NCBI GenBank assembly: GCA_964247735.1
Contig: CAXTVS010000009.1
Span: forward strand, 1-64,000
Reading direction: 5' to 3'
DNA from: Lichenicola sp964247735
Lineage (GTDB): Bacteria; Pseudomonadota; Alphaproteobacteria; Acetobacterales; Acetobacteraceae
Length of the DNA: 64,000 nucleotides
The notes under the pieces are model-generated. The model was given only the letters and a program-made list of their open reading frames with translations. It did not search any database and was not told the DNA's origin. The position numbers and the translations under genes were made by a program. How positions within the stretch are numbered: position 1 is the first letter of the stretch; every line of letters starts with the position of its first letter. This document shows, in pieces, positions 1-8,772 of the stretch.

Positions 1-694
1 GCAGCAGCACGTCGCAGCCGTTGCGCAGCGTCAGGTTCCAGCGCCGCTGCCCGACCCGGACCGCCGCCACCACGTGGCTGCGCACGTCCGGCTCGGAGGC
101 GAGGGCGTCGATCAGCGAGGCCGCCGCCGTCGGCGCGCCGACGCCCACCACCAGCGGCAGCTGCGCGAAGGCGTCGGCGTCCTTGCCATTCATGCCCTGG
201 TCGGCGACCAGGGCGCCGCTGCGGTCGATCAGCACGAAGCGGCCCTGGTTCTGCCACACCGCGAACGGGCGGCGTTCGGTGAGCTGCACCACGACCGCGC
301 CGGGCAGGCGACGCTCCACCGTGGCGTGCTCGACGAAGGTGAGCCGGTCGATCCGCTGGCGTGCCGCCTCGACCGAGAAGCCGAGCATGTCGTCGCCGAC
401 CTTCACGCCGAGCGCCTGCTGCAGCGCGGCGTCCGGGGTCATGTCGCGGCCGGTCACGGTGATGGCGGTGACGCGCATCGCCACCTTGCGGCCGAGCTCG
501 CTGCGCAGCGGCGCGAACGAGGCCTCGTTGCGCATCAGGTGCGCCAGGTGCAGCGCCCCGCCGAGGCCGGCGACCACGGCCGCCGACCACAGCGCCGGAC
601 GCAGCAGCCGGCGCTGCCGGCGGGCGAAGATGCTGTAGCGCGAGGGGCGGTCGATCAGCCCGCCGTCCGCGGTCGGCTGCTTCACGCGCGGCAT
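1..694 (-). CDS. ftsQ: Cell division protein FtsQ (partial, C-terminus off the left edge)
   Basis: Bitopic divisome protein that links early and late division proteins in the periplasm. About 231 residues are visible. A cytoplasmic N-terminus ending in RYSIFARRQRR is followed by one membrane segment (about residues 31-50) and then a POTRA-type domain containing VTAITVTGRDMTP and the FtsQ-typical LPGAVVVQLTERRPFAVW. The ATG at 694 overlaps the end of ddl by 13 bases, so it is probably translated by coupling. The position after ddl is canonical for dcw clusters, and ftsA and ftsZ would be expected beyond base 1. The stop codon is not in the window. Confidence 0.93.
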   Translation of the reverse strand, partial: MPRVKQPTADGGLIDRPSRYSIFARRQRRLLRPALWSAAVVAGLGGALHLAHLMRNEASFAPLRSELGRKVAMRVTAITVTGRDMTPDAALQQALGVKVGDDMLGFSVEAARQRIDRLTFVEHATVERRLPGAVVVQLTERRPFAVWQNQGRFVLIDRSGALVADQGMNGKDADAFAQLPLVVGVGAPTAAASLIDALASEPDVRSHVVAAVRVGQRRWNLTLRNGCDVLL

Positions 695-1647
695 GCGGCG
701 TTCTCCACCATCCAGGCGCAAAGGGCGGGAAAGGCGATGCCGCGGTGGGCGGCCTGCTCCGGCAGCAGCGAGGTGGGGGTCAGGCCGGGCTGGGTGTTGA
801 CCTCGAGCAGCACCAGGCGGCCCGGCCGGTCGCTGCCGTGCAGGGTGTCGTCGTAGCGGAAGTCGGTGCGCGACGCGCCGCGGCAGCCGAGGGTGCGATG
901 CGCCGCCAGCGCCACGCGCATCGCCTCGGCGAAGGCCCCGGGATGGATCGCGGCCGGCAACACGTGGCGGGAGCCGCCGGCAGCGTACTTCGCGTCGTAG
1001 TCGTAGAAGCCGTGCGCGACGTCCGGGTTGGGAGTGATGTCGGTCACCGTCAGCGCGCCGATGTCGGTCTCGCCGCCGCCCATCACGCCGACCGTGATCT
1101 CGCGTCCGGGGATGAACTCCTCCACCAGCGCCAGCGGGCCGTAGCGCCAGGCCGAGACGATCTCGTGGCGGCGGTTGGAGCCGGTGCGCACGATGTCGAC
1201 GCCGACCGACGAGCCCTCGTTCACCGGCTTGATCACGTAGGGAAGCGGCAGCGGGTCCGCCTCGGCGAAGCGCTCGATCTCGACCACCTGCCCGGTCGCG
1301 ACCGGCAGCCCGGCAGAGGCGAACATCGCCCGCGCCGCCACCTTGTCCATCGCCAGCGCCGAGGCGCGTATGCCGGAATGGGTGTAGGGGATGCCCATCC
1401 AGTCCAGCACGCCCTGGATCGCACCGTCCTCGCCGTACCGGCCGTGCAGGGCGTTGAACACCACGTCGGGACGGTCGTTGGCGAGGTCGGCCACCAGCGC
1501 CGACAGGTCGGGCCCGGCATCGATCGCCCGCGTCTCGTAGCCGGCCTCGCGCAGCGCCGACAGCACGCCGCGGCCGGAGCTGAGGCTGACCTCTCGCTCG
1601 GACGAGATGCCGCCCATCAGCACCGCAACGGCGGGACGGCCGCTCAT
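682..1647 (-). CDS. ddl: D-alanine--D-alanine ligase
   Basis: ATP-grasp ligase that makes the D-Ala-D-Ala dipeptide added to the peptidoglycan precursor by MurF. It has 321 residues, normal for DdlB. N-terminal motif AVLMGGISSEREVSLSSG, then FNALHGRYGEDGAIQG, the ATP-grasp stretch YVIKPVNEGSSVGVDIV and the C-terminal metal/ATP-binding VLLEVNTQPGLTPTSLLPEQ are all present. The ATG at 1647 overlaps the murB stop as ATGA. Between murB and ftsQ in the dcw cluster, as usual. No oddities. Confidence 0.97.
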   Translation of the reverse strand: MSGRPAVAVLMGGISSEREVSLSSGRGVLSALREAGYETRAIDAGPDLSALVADLANDRPDVVFNALHGRYGEDGAIQGVLDWMGIPYTHSGIRASALAMDKVAARAMFASAGLPVATGQVVEIERFAEADPLPLPYVIKPVNEGSSVGVDIVRTGSNRRHEIVSAWRYGPLALVEEFIPGREITVGVMGGGETDIGALTVTDITPNPDVAHGFYDYDAKYAAGGSRHVLPAAIHPGAFAEAMRVALAAHRTLGCRGASRTDFRYDDTLHGSDRPGRLVLLEVNTQPGLTPTSLLPEQAAHRGIAFPALCAWMVENAACRA

Positions 1648-2576
1648 GCGTCCCCCCCGCGGGCGAGCGGGACGCCGATCCGCTTGATCTCCCAGGCGAG
1701 CTGGATGCCCGAGCTGTCGGCGACGCGGCGGCGTACCGCCTCGCCGAGCGCCTCGATGTCGGCGGCGGTGGCGTCGCCGGTGTTGAGCAGGAAGTTGCAG
1801 TGCTTCTCGCTGACCTGGGCGCCGCCGAGCCGGAGCCCGCGGCAGCCGGCCTCGTCGATCAGCTGCCAGGCCTTGGACGCGGTCTGCGACGGGTCGGGGT
1901 TGCGGAAGGTCGAGCCGCCGGTGCGGGCGCGGGTCGGCTGCGAGGCCTCGCGCGCGGCACGGATCTCGGCGATGCGGGCACGCGGGATCGCCGGGTCGCC
2001 TGGCTCGCCACGCAGGCGGACGCGCACCACCACCGCGCCCTCCGGCAGGCTGGAGCGGCGGTAGCCGAAGCCCAGCGCTTCCACCGGCAGGCGGAGGAAC
2101 TGGCCGTCGCGGTTCACGATCTCGGCCCAGTCCAGCACGTCGATGATCTCCGCGCCGTAGGCGCCGGCGTTCATCGCCACGGCACCCCCGATCGAGCCCG
2201 GGATGCCGGCCAGGAACTCCAGGCCGCGCAGGCCTGCAGCGGCGGCGTGCTCGGCCACCGTCATGTCGAGGCAGGCGCCGCCGCAGACGATGCCGTCCGG
2301 ATCGACCGCGACCTCGCCGAAGCCGCGCCCGAGCCGGATCACCACGCCGGGCAGGCCGCCGTCGCGGATGATCAGGTTGGACGCCTTGCCGATCGTGGTG
2401 ACCGGTAGCTCCGGCGGCAGGGCAGCCAGGAACGCGGACAGGTCCTCGGCGTCGGCCGGGCGCAGCAGCACCTCGGCTGCGCCGCCCACGCCGAACCATG
2501 TCTGCGCGCCCAACGGTACTGCCTGCTCGAGGCGGCCGCGCACCGGCGGCATCAGCGGGCCGAGGTTCGTGGGCAT
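1644..2576 (-). CDS. murB: UDP-N-acetylenolpyruvoylglucosamine reductase
   Basis: FAD-dependent reductase that converts UDP-GlcNAc-enolpyruvate to UDP-MurNAc, using NADPH. 310 residues from the ATG at 2576. FAD-binding motifs TTIGKASNLIIRDGG and FLAGIPGSIGGAVAMNAGAYG are present, and the substrate-binding end reads RTGGSTFRNPDP then VSEKHCNFLLN, as in type I MurB. An alternative GTG start at 2615 would overlap the murC stop by four bases like most junctions in this operon and add 13 residues. I prefer the ATG because it gives the usual family N-terminus, but the sequence does not settle it. Confidence 0.95.
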   Translation of the reverse strand: MPTNLGPLMPPVRGRLEQAVPLGAQTWFGVGGAAEVLLRPADAEDLSAFLAALPPELPVTTIGKASNLIIRDGGLPGVVIRLGRGFGEVAVDPDGIVCGGACLDMTVAEHAAAAGLRGLEFLAGIPGSIGGAVAMNAGAYGAEIIDVLDWAEIVNRDGQFLRLPVEALGFGYRRSSLPEGAVVVRVRLRGEPGDPAIPRARIAEIRAAREASQPTRARTGGSTFRNPDPSQTASKAWQLIDEAGCRGLRLGGAQVSEKHCNFLLNTGDATAADIEALGEAVRRRVADSSGIQLAWEIKRIGVPLARGGDA

Positions 2577-2611
2577 GGCGTGCCGGTCCGGGGGCAGGGC
2601 GTGAACGACGT

Positions 2612-4042
2612 TCACGCCGCGTGGCCGCCGCGGCTCTTCTGCAGCGACGCGAGCTGCTGCGGCAGCGCCTGCGCCCAGGCCGTGATGTTGCCGGCACCCA
2701 GGCAGATCACGAAGTCGCCTGGCCGGGCAATCGCGTGCACCATCTCGGCCAGGTGCTCCGGGCCCGGCAGCGGCACCACGGAGCGGTGCCCGGAGGCGCG
2801 CAGGCCGTCCACCAGGCCGTCGCGGTCGATGCCCTCGATCGGCGTCTCGCCGGCGGCGTACACGTCGGCGATGATCACGGTGCCGGCGTCGTTCATGCAG
2901 GTGCAGAACTCGGTGAACAGCGTCTGCAGGCGCGAGTAGCGATGCGGCTGCACGATCGCCACCACGTCGCGGGCGCCGGCCTGGCGCGCCGCCTTGAGCA
3001 CGGCGGCGATCTCCACCGGGTGGTGGCCGTAGTCGTCCACCACGGTGATGCCGCCGGCCTCGCCGGTGCGGGTGAAGCGGCGCTTGACGCCGCGGAAATC
3101 GGCGAAGGCGGAGCGGATGGTGCTCTCGTCGATCTCCATCTCGACCGCCACCGCAACGGCGGCGAGCGCGTTCTGCACGTTGTGGCTGCCCAGCATCGGC
3201 AGGCGGAACGGGCCCAGCTTGCGGCTGCGGTTGCGGGTGCGGTCGGTGACGATCACCTCGAAGGTGGCGCCGCGCTTGTCGGCGACCATGCGCTCGGCGC
3301 GCACGTCGGCCTGCGGCGAGAAGCCGTAGGTGATGACGCGGTGGTCCGACAGGCGCGGGATCATCTGCTGGACGTTCGGGTGGTCCAGGCACAGCACGGC
3401 GAAGCCGTAGAACGGGATGTTGGCGACGAACTGGTCGTAGGCCTGCATCATCGCCTCGGGCGTGCCCCAGTGGTCGAGGTGCTCGGGGTCCATGTTGGTG
3501 ACCACCGCGATCACGGCGGGCAGGCGCAGGAACGAGCCGTCGCTCTCGTCCGCCTCCACCACCATCCAGTCGCCTTCGCCCATGCGCGTGTTGGTGCCGT
3601 AGGCCTCGATGATGCCGCCGTTGATCACGGTGGGATCGAGCTTCGCCGCTTCCAGGACGGCGGCGACCAGGGAGGTGGTGGTGGTCTTGCCGTGGGTGCC
3701 GCCGATCGCGATCGACCAGCGCAGCCGCATCAGCTCGGCCAGCATCTCCGCGCGTCGCACCACCGGAACCAGGCGGGCGCGGGCGGCGGCCACTTCCGGG
3801 TTGTCGCGCTTCACCGCGGTCGAGGTCACCACCACGCGGGCATCGCCGAGGTTGGCGGCGTCGTGCCCGACCTTCACCCTGATGCCGGCGGCACGCAGCC
3901 GCTGCACGTTGGCGCTTTCGGCGATGTCGCTGCCCTGGACGACGTAGCCGAGCGTGTGCAGCACCTGCGCGATGCCCGACATGCCGATGCCGCCGATGCC
4001 GACGAAGTGGATGGTGCCGATCGATAGGGGCAGGGCTCTCAT
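2612..4042 (-). CDS. murC: UDP-N-acetylmuramate--L-alanine ligase
   Basis: Cytoplasmic Mur ligase that adds L-Ala to UDP-MurNAc. 476 residues, close to the usual 460-490. The N-terminal Rossmann motif is IHFVGIGGIGMSGIAQ, the ATP-binding P-loop is GGTHGKTTTTS, and DDYGHHPVEI with the HRYSR motif is the MurC signature. The ATG at 4042 overlaps the end of murG (ATGA). It lies between murG and murB, the standard alphaproteobacterial order. Confidence 0.97.
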   Translation of the reverse strand: MRALPLSIGTIHFVGIGGIGMSGIAQVLHTLGYVVQGSDIAESANVQRLRAAGIRVKVGHDAANLGDARVVVTSTAVKRDNPEVAAARARLVPVVRRAEMLAELMRLRWSIAIGGTHGKTTTTSLVAAVLEAAKLDPTVINGGIIEAYGTNTRMGEGDWMVVEADESDGSFLRLPAVIAVVTNMDPEHLDHWGTPEAMMQAYDQFVANIPFYGFAVLCLDHPNVQQMIPRLSDHRVITYGFSPQADVRAERMVADKRGATFEVIVTDRTRNRSRKLGPFRLPMLGSHNVQNALAAVAVAVEMEIDESTIRSAFADFRGVKRRFTRTGEAGGITVVDDYGHHPVEIAAVLKAARQAGARDVVAIVQPHRYSRLQTLFTEFCTCMNDAGTVIIADVYAAGETPIEGIDRDGLVDGLRASGHRSVVPLPGPEHLAEMVHAIARPGDFVICLGAGNITAWAQALPQQLASLQKSRGGHAA

Positions 4043-5205
4043 GCTGGCATCTCCCGAGTCGCAGCACCGGGGATGGAGGTTGCCGGCGTGGGATGCAAGC
4101 GAGAATCTCGCGAGATCGTGAGGTGCCGTTCGACCAAGTCGGCAAGCGCGAAGGTGGCGTCCCGCCGGCCGAGACTTGCTGCGGAGTCTGCTGCCTTTTG
4201 CAGCCGGACGGGGTCGGCAAGCAGATCTTCCAGGAGCGCGCGTAGCGTCCCGGGAGACAGCTCGTTCTGGCGCAGCATCCGGCCGCCGCCGGCGTCCACC
4301 AGGGCCGCCGCGTTGGCGCTCTGCTCGTCGGAGGCGGCGATCGGCAGCGGCACCAGGATCGACGGCCGTCCCACCACCGCGAGCTCAGCGACCGAGGAGC
4401 CGCCGGCGCGGCCGATCACCAGATGCGCCGACGCGAGGCGTGACGCGATGCGGTCCAGGAACGGTGCCACCTCGGCCGGGATGCCTGCCGCGGCGTAGGC
4501 GACGCACACACGGTCCACATCCTCGGGCCGGGCCTGCTGCGTCACTGACAGCCTCGCTCGCAGGGCGGGAGGAAGGGCGGCCAGGGTCTGCGGCACCACG
4601 TCAGCGAACACCCGCGCGCCGAGCGAGCCGCCCCAGACTAGCAGGCGCAGCGGGCCGGTCGCGTCCGGATATGGGCTGTGCGACGCCCTCGCGATGTCGG
4701 CGCGCACCGGCATGCCGGTCAGCACCGCGTTGGCTCCTGCCGGCAGGCGGGACACGTGGCCGAAGCTGGTGGCGATCGCGTCGGCGAAGCGGGCGAGCTG
4801 GGCGTTGGCCTGGCCGAGCACCGCGTTGCCCTCGTGCAGGACGATCCCTGGCCGGTTCCGTCCGAGCAGCCGAGCGCCGAGCAGCGGCGGCACCGAGGGA
4901 TAGCCGCCGAAGCCAACCACCGCCGCGGGGCGCAGCCGGGCCAAAATGCGCCGGGCCGCGAGCGTGCCGCGTGCCAGCGCCAGTGCGCCACCAAACCTGG
5001 CGGCCATTCCGTGTCCGGCGATGCCGCTGCCCGGCAGCACGTGCTGCTCGGCTCCGGCGAACACCCCGGTCGTCCGGCGTCCGGCGCGGCGGTCGGTCAT
5101 CAGCACCAGGGCGTGGCCGCGGGCGGCGAGCTCGGTCGCCAGCGCCTCGGCCGGGAAGAAGTGGCCGCCGGTGCCGCCGGCGGCGATCACGATCGGCGCC
5201 GTCAT
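4039..5205 (-). CDS. murG: UDP-GlcNAc:lipid I GlcNAc transferase MurG
   Basis: GT28 glycosyltransferase at the inner face of the membrane that converts lipid I to lipid II. 388 residues, about 30 more than E. coli MurG, mostly a C-terminal tail. The glycine-rich N-terminal loop AAGGTGGHFFPAEALA, the FGGYPSVPPLLGA segment, HEGNAVLGQAN and the nucleotide-binding VIGRAGGSSVAELAVVGRPSILVPLP are diagnostic. The ATG at 5205 overlaps the ftsW stop by four bases. Confidence 0.97.
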   Translation of the reverse strand: MTAPIVIAAGGTGGHFFPAEALATELAARGHALVLMTDRRAGRRTTGVFAGAEQHVLPGSGIAGHGMAARFGGALALARGTLAARRILARLRPAAVVGFGGYPSVPPLLGARLLGRNRPGIVLHEGNAVLGQANAQLARFADAIATSFGHVSRLPAGANAVLTGMPVRADIARASHSPYPDATGPLRLLVWGGSLGARVFADVVPQTLAALPPALRARLSVTQQARPEDVDRVCVAYAAAGIPAEVAPFLDRIASRLASAHLVIGRAGGSSVAELAVVGRPSILVPLPIAASDEQSANAAALVDAGGGRMLRQNELSPGTLRALLEDLLADPVRLQKAADSAASLGRRDATFALADLVERHLTISRDSRLHPTPATSIPGAATREMPA

Positions 5206-6359
5206 GCGCTCACCCGGCGCCGGTGCGGCATCGGGACGGCGAGGCGGCTCGCCTGGGTGCGCCGCCTGGTCAGGGCCAGCACCATGCCGATGGTCAGCGC
5301 CACCGACATCGCCGACGAGCCGCCATAGGAGATGAACGGCAGGGTCATGCCCTTGGTCGGGATCAGGTGCAGCGACGAGCCCATGTTGACGAAAGCCTGC
5401 AGCCCGAAGCCGCACACCAGGCCAGCGGAGGCCAGCACCACGAACGGGTCGTCCTCGGCCAGCAGCTTGAGCAGCGTGCGCACGACGATGAAGCAGAACA
5501 CGCCGATGATGAACAGGCAGACCAGCAGCCCGAACTCCTCGCCGGCGACCGCGAACACGAAGTCGGCGTGGGCGTCGGGCAGCAGGTCCTTGACCCGTCC
5601 CTCGCCGGGACCGCGCCCGAGCAGGCCGCCGTTGCCGAACGCCTGCAGCGCGGTATCGATCTGGTAGTGGTCGCCCTGGCCCGGATGCAGGAAGCGGGTG
5701 ACGCGGGAGCGCACGTGCGGGAACGCGACATAGGCGCCGACGAAGGCCGCCATCATGCTGCCGACGCCGCAGCCGACCAGGAACAGGTTCAGGCCGCCCA
5801 GGAACAGCTGGCACATGAACACGCAGGTGATCACCGACAGCATGCCGATGTCGGGCTGCGACTTGAGCAGAAGCAGGATCACCGCGAACACGCCGAATGC
5901 CAGGATGGTGCCGGGGAACACGCGCGTGCGGCGGCCCTCCGCGAGCAGCCAGGCGGTTACCACCGCGAAGCAGGGCTTGAGGAACTCCGACGGCTGGATC
6001 GACATCATCGGCAACGCGATCCAGCGGCGCGCGCCCTTGATCTCGACGCCGTGCACCAGCGTGAGCGCGGTCAGGCCCAGGGCGAGGAGGCAGCCGACCA
6101 GCCCCAGCCGCCGCACGCCCTTGGGTGAGAGCATGGAGGTCGACAGCACGATCGCGCCGGCGATCCCCAGGAAGATCACCTGCTTGAGGATGAACATGTC
6201 GCGCGACGCGCCGATGCGGGCGGCGACCGACGGCGAGGCGGCCAGCATCAGCACGTAGCCGAAGCCGATCAGCAGGCCGATGCAGCCCAGCGTCCAGCGG
6301 TCCACGGTCCACCACCAGCGGCCGAGGATCGAGTTGTCCGCGCGAGAGAACTGCGCCAT
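5202..6359 (-). CDS. ftsW: Septal peptidoglycan glycosyltransferase FtsW (SEDS family)
   Basis: Polytopic SEDS-family protein that polymerises lipid II at the division site together with FtsI. 385 residues with about ten hydrophobic segments. SEDS motifs include IKGARRWIALPMMSIQPSEFLKP (positions about 108-130), the conserved GNGGLLGRGPGEGRVKDLLPDAHADFVFA loop region and ISYGGSSAMSVALTIGM near the C-terminus. The start at 6359 shares one base with the murD stop (TGATG). Its place between murD and murG supports FtsW rather than RodA. Confidence 0.96.
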   Translation of the reverse strand: MAQFSRADNSILGRWWWTVDRWTLGCIGLLIGFGYVLMLAASPSVAARIGASRDMFILKQVIFLGIAGAIVLSTSMLSPKGVRRLGLVGCLLALGLTALTLVHGVEIKGARRWIALPMMSIQPSEFLKPCFAVVTAWLLAEGRRTRVFPGTILAFGVFAVILLLLKSQPDIGMLSVITCVFMCQLFLGGLNLFLVGCGVGSMMAAFVGAYVAFPHVRSRVTRFLHPGQGDHYQIDTALQAFGNGGLLGRGPGEGRVKDLLPDAHADFVFAVAGEEFGLLVCLFIIGVFCFIVVRTLLKLLAEDDPFVVLASAGLVCGFGLQAFVNMGSSLHLIPTKGMTLPFISYGGSSAMSVALTIGMVLALTRRRTQASRLAVPMPHRRRVSA

Positions 6360-7687
6360 CAGCGTGGCCCCCCTGGCTGCCGGGCAAGCTGGTCGGCGAG
6401 GGCGGCGAAGCGCTGCCCGCGCGCCTCGAAGCTCGCGAACTGGTCGAAGCTGGCGCAGGCCGGCGACAGCAGCACCACCGGCGCGTCCAGCACGCGGGCT
6501 GCCTCGAACGCCTGCGGCACCGCGTGCTCCAGGGTGTGCACGATGCGGTGCTCGACCTTGTAGGCGGACAGGGTGCCGGCCAGACGCGGGGCGTCCTGGC
6601 CGATCAGCAGGGCGAGCGGGATGCGGTCGAACAGCGGCGCCAGGTCGTCGATGCCGCCGGACTTGGCGATGCCGCCGGCGATCCAGACCAGCCGGTCGTG
6701 GCACGCCAGGGCGCGCGACGCGGCGTCGGCATTGGTCGCCTTGCTGTCGTCGACGAAGGCGATGCCGTCGATGCGGGCGACGGTGCGGTGGCGGTGCGGC
6801 AGGCCGGGGAAGGTGGCGAGGCCGGACGCGACCTGCGCGTCGGACAGACCGAGATGGCGCCCCATCGCCGCGGCGGCGAGCGCGTTCTGGGCGTTGTGTG
6901 CGCCGGGCAGCGCCTCCGGCAGCAGGCCGGCCAGGCTGCCGGGGGTGTTGCCGGAGATGGTCTGCAGGCGGGCCGCCGTGCCGGCCTGGGCCACGGCACG
7001 GCTGTCGCGGTCGTCCAGCCCGATCACTGCGAGGTCGTCCGGGGCCTGCCGGTCGAACACGTGCAGCTTGGCGCGGACGTAGCCGTCCATGTCGCCGTGG
7101 CGGTCGAGGTGGTCGGGCGACAGGTTCAGCAGGCAGGCGGCATCGAAGCGCAGGGTGTCGAGCCGCTCCAGCATGTAGGAGGACATTTCCAGCACGTAGA
7201 CGCCGTCGTCCGGCAGCAGCGGCAGCGCCAGGGCGGCGGGGCCGAGGTTGCCGCCGGCGGCGACGGGGATGCCGGCCTCGCGCAGCAGGTGGGCGAGCAG
7301 CGCGGTGGTGGTGGACTTGCCGTTGGTGCCGGTGATGCCGGCGAATCGGGCGCGGCTGCCGCTCGCGCGCACCGCCTGGAACAGCAGCTCGGCGTCGGAC
7401 AGGATCGGGATCCCGGCCTCCTGCGCCATGCGGGCAACCGGGTGCGGGGCCGGCAGGCGGTGCGGAATGCCGGGCGACAGCACGAGGGCGTCGTGGTGGT
7501 CCAGGTTGTCGAAGGGTGCCACCAGGACCCTGTCGGAGCCGAGATCCGGGCGCTCGCGGTCGTCCCAAGCCTGCACCTCGGCGCCCATGGCGGCGAGCGC
7601 GTGCGCGGCGGGCTCGCCGTTGCGTCCGAGGCCCAGCACGGCGTACCGGCGGCCGGCGAACAGGGCGGGGGGAAAGGTGCCGCTCAT
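6359..7687 (-). CDS. murD: UDP-N-acetylmuramoyl-L-alanine--D-glutamate ligase
   Basis: Mur ligase adding D-Glu to UDP-MurNAc-L-Ala. 442 residues. N-terminal dinucleotide-type fold VLGLGRNGEPAAHAL, substrate loop LVLSPGIPH, P-loop GITGTNGKSTTTAL, and the Mur-ligase C-terminal motifs HRHRTVARIDGIAFVDDSKATN and WIAGGIAKSGG are present. The start at 7687 overlaps the mraY stop (ATGA). Confidence 0.97.
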   Translation of the reverse strand: MSGTFPPALFAGRRYAVLGLGRNGEPAAHALAAMGAEVQAWDDRERPDLGSDRVLVAPFDNLDHHDALVLSPGIPHRLPAPHPVARMAQEAGIPILSDAELLFQAVRASGSRARFAGITGTNGKSTTTALLAHLLREAGIPVAAGGNLGPAALALPLLPDDGVYVLEMSSYMLERLDTLRFDAACLLNLSPDHLDRHGDMDGYVRAKLHVFDRQAPDDLAVIGLDDRDSRAVAQAGTAARLQTISGNTPGSLAGLLPEALPGAHNAQNALAAAAMGRHLGLSDAQVASGLATFPGLPHRHRTVARIDGIAFVDDSKATNADAASRALACHDRLVWIAGGIAKSGGIDDLAPLFDRIPLALLIGQDAPRLAGTLSAYKVEHRIVHTLEHAVPQAFEAARVLDAPVVLLSPACASFDQFASFEARGQRFAALADQLARQPGGPR

Positions 7688-8772
7688 CGGATCTTCAGCG
7701 TCACCAGGCCGAGCAGGCCCAGCACCATGGAGACGATCCAGAAGCGGATCACGATCTGCGGCTCCTGCCAGCCCTTCTTCTCGAAGTGGTGGTGCAGCGG
7801 CGCCATCAGGAACACCCGCCGGCCGGTGCGCTTGAACCAGCCGACCTGGATGATCACCGACAGGGTCTCGACCACGAACAGGCCGCCGACGATGCACAGG
7901 ACGATCTCGTGCTTGACCGCAACCGCGACCGCGCCGAGCGCGCCGCCGAGCGCCAGCGAGCCGGTGTCGCCCATGAACACCGCGGCGGGCGGGGCGTTGA
8001 ACCACAGGAAGCCGAGACCGGCGCCGATCAGGGCGGCGAGGAACACGCCGAGCTCGCCGGTGCCGGGTACCGGGTGGAGCTGGAGGTAGTCGGCGAAGAT
8101 GCGGTTGCCGACCAGGTAGGAGATCAGCGCGAACACCACGGCGGCGATGATCACCGGTACGATCGCCAGCCCGTCGAGCCCGTCGGTGAAGTTCACCGCG
8201 TTGCCGAAGCCGGTGATCACCAGCATGGCGAAGATCGGGAACGCGTAGGACAGCGGCAGCAGCGCCTCCTTGACGAACGGAAAGGCGAGCGCGTCCGACA
8301 ACGGGGGCGGCATCAGGCTCTCGATCCAGAACCCCGCGACCAGGGAGGTGCCGAACTCGGCGCCGAGGCGGATGCGCTTGGACACGCCCCTGGTGTTGCG
8401 ACGCGACAACTTGAGGTAGTCGTCGAAGAAGCCCACCAGGCCGAACGAGGCGGTGGCGAACATCACCGCCCATACGTAACCGTTGGACAGGTCGGCCCAG
8501 AGCAGGGTCGAGAGCAGCCAGGTGGCCAGGATCAGCACGCCGCCCATGGTGGGCGTGCCGGCCTTCTCGATGATGTGCCGCTCCGGGCCCAGGGTGCGGA
8601 TCGGCTGGCCTTCGCGCTGGATCTGACGGAGCCGCGCGATCACGCGCGGGCCCAGCAGCAGGCTCAGCACGAAGGCGGTGAGGCAGGCGGCACCGGACCG
8701 GAAGGTGATGTAGCGGAACAGGTTGAACAGCGCGAAGTGTGCCGCAAACGGGTGGGCGAGGTTGTAGAGCAT
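7684..8772 (-). CDS. mraY: Phospho-MurNAc-pentapeptide transferase
   Basis: Integral membrane enzyme that moves phospho-MurNAc-pentapeptide onto undecaprenyl phosphate to give lipid I. 362 residues, almost the E. coli length. Family motifs are EKAGTPTMGGVLIL, the catalytic aspartate loop GFFDDYLKL, GNAVNFTDGLDGLA, FMGDTGSLALGG and the C-terminal MAPLHHHFEKKGWQE. About ten membrane spans. The start shares a base with the murF stop. Confidence 0.98.
   Translation of the reverse strand: MLYNLAHPFAAHFALFNLFRYITFRSGAACLTAFVLSLLLGPRVIARLRQIQREGQPIRTLGPERHIIEKAGTPTMGGVLILATWLLSTLLWADLSNGYVWAVMFATASFGLVGFFDDYLKLSRRNTRGVSKRIRLGAEFGTSLVAGFWIESLMPPPLSDALAFPFVKEALLPLSYAFPIFAMLVITGFGNAVNFTDGLDGLAIVPVIIAAVVFALISYLVGNRIFADYLQLHPVPGTGELGVFLAALIGAGLGFLWFNAPPAAVFMGDTGSLALGGALGAVAVAVKHEIVLCIVGGLFVVETLSVIIQVGWFKRTGRRVFLMAPLHHHFEKKGWQEPQIVIRFWIVSMVLGLLGLVTLKIR

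Noticed and set aside
2601..2615. Palindrome GTGAACGACGTTCAC at the murC/murB junction
   Set aside because: It encodes VNVVH-type codons at the gene overlap and a similar word occurs inside the deoxyribosyltransferase gene near 59073; most likely chance, not an operator.
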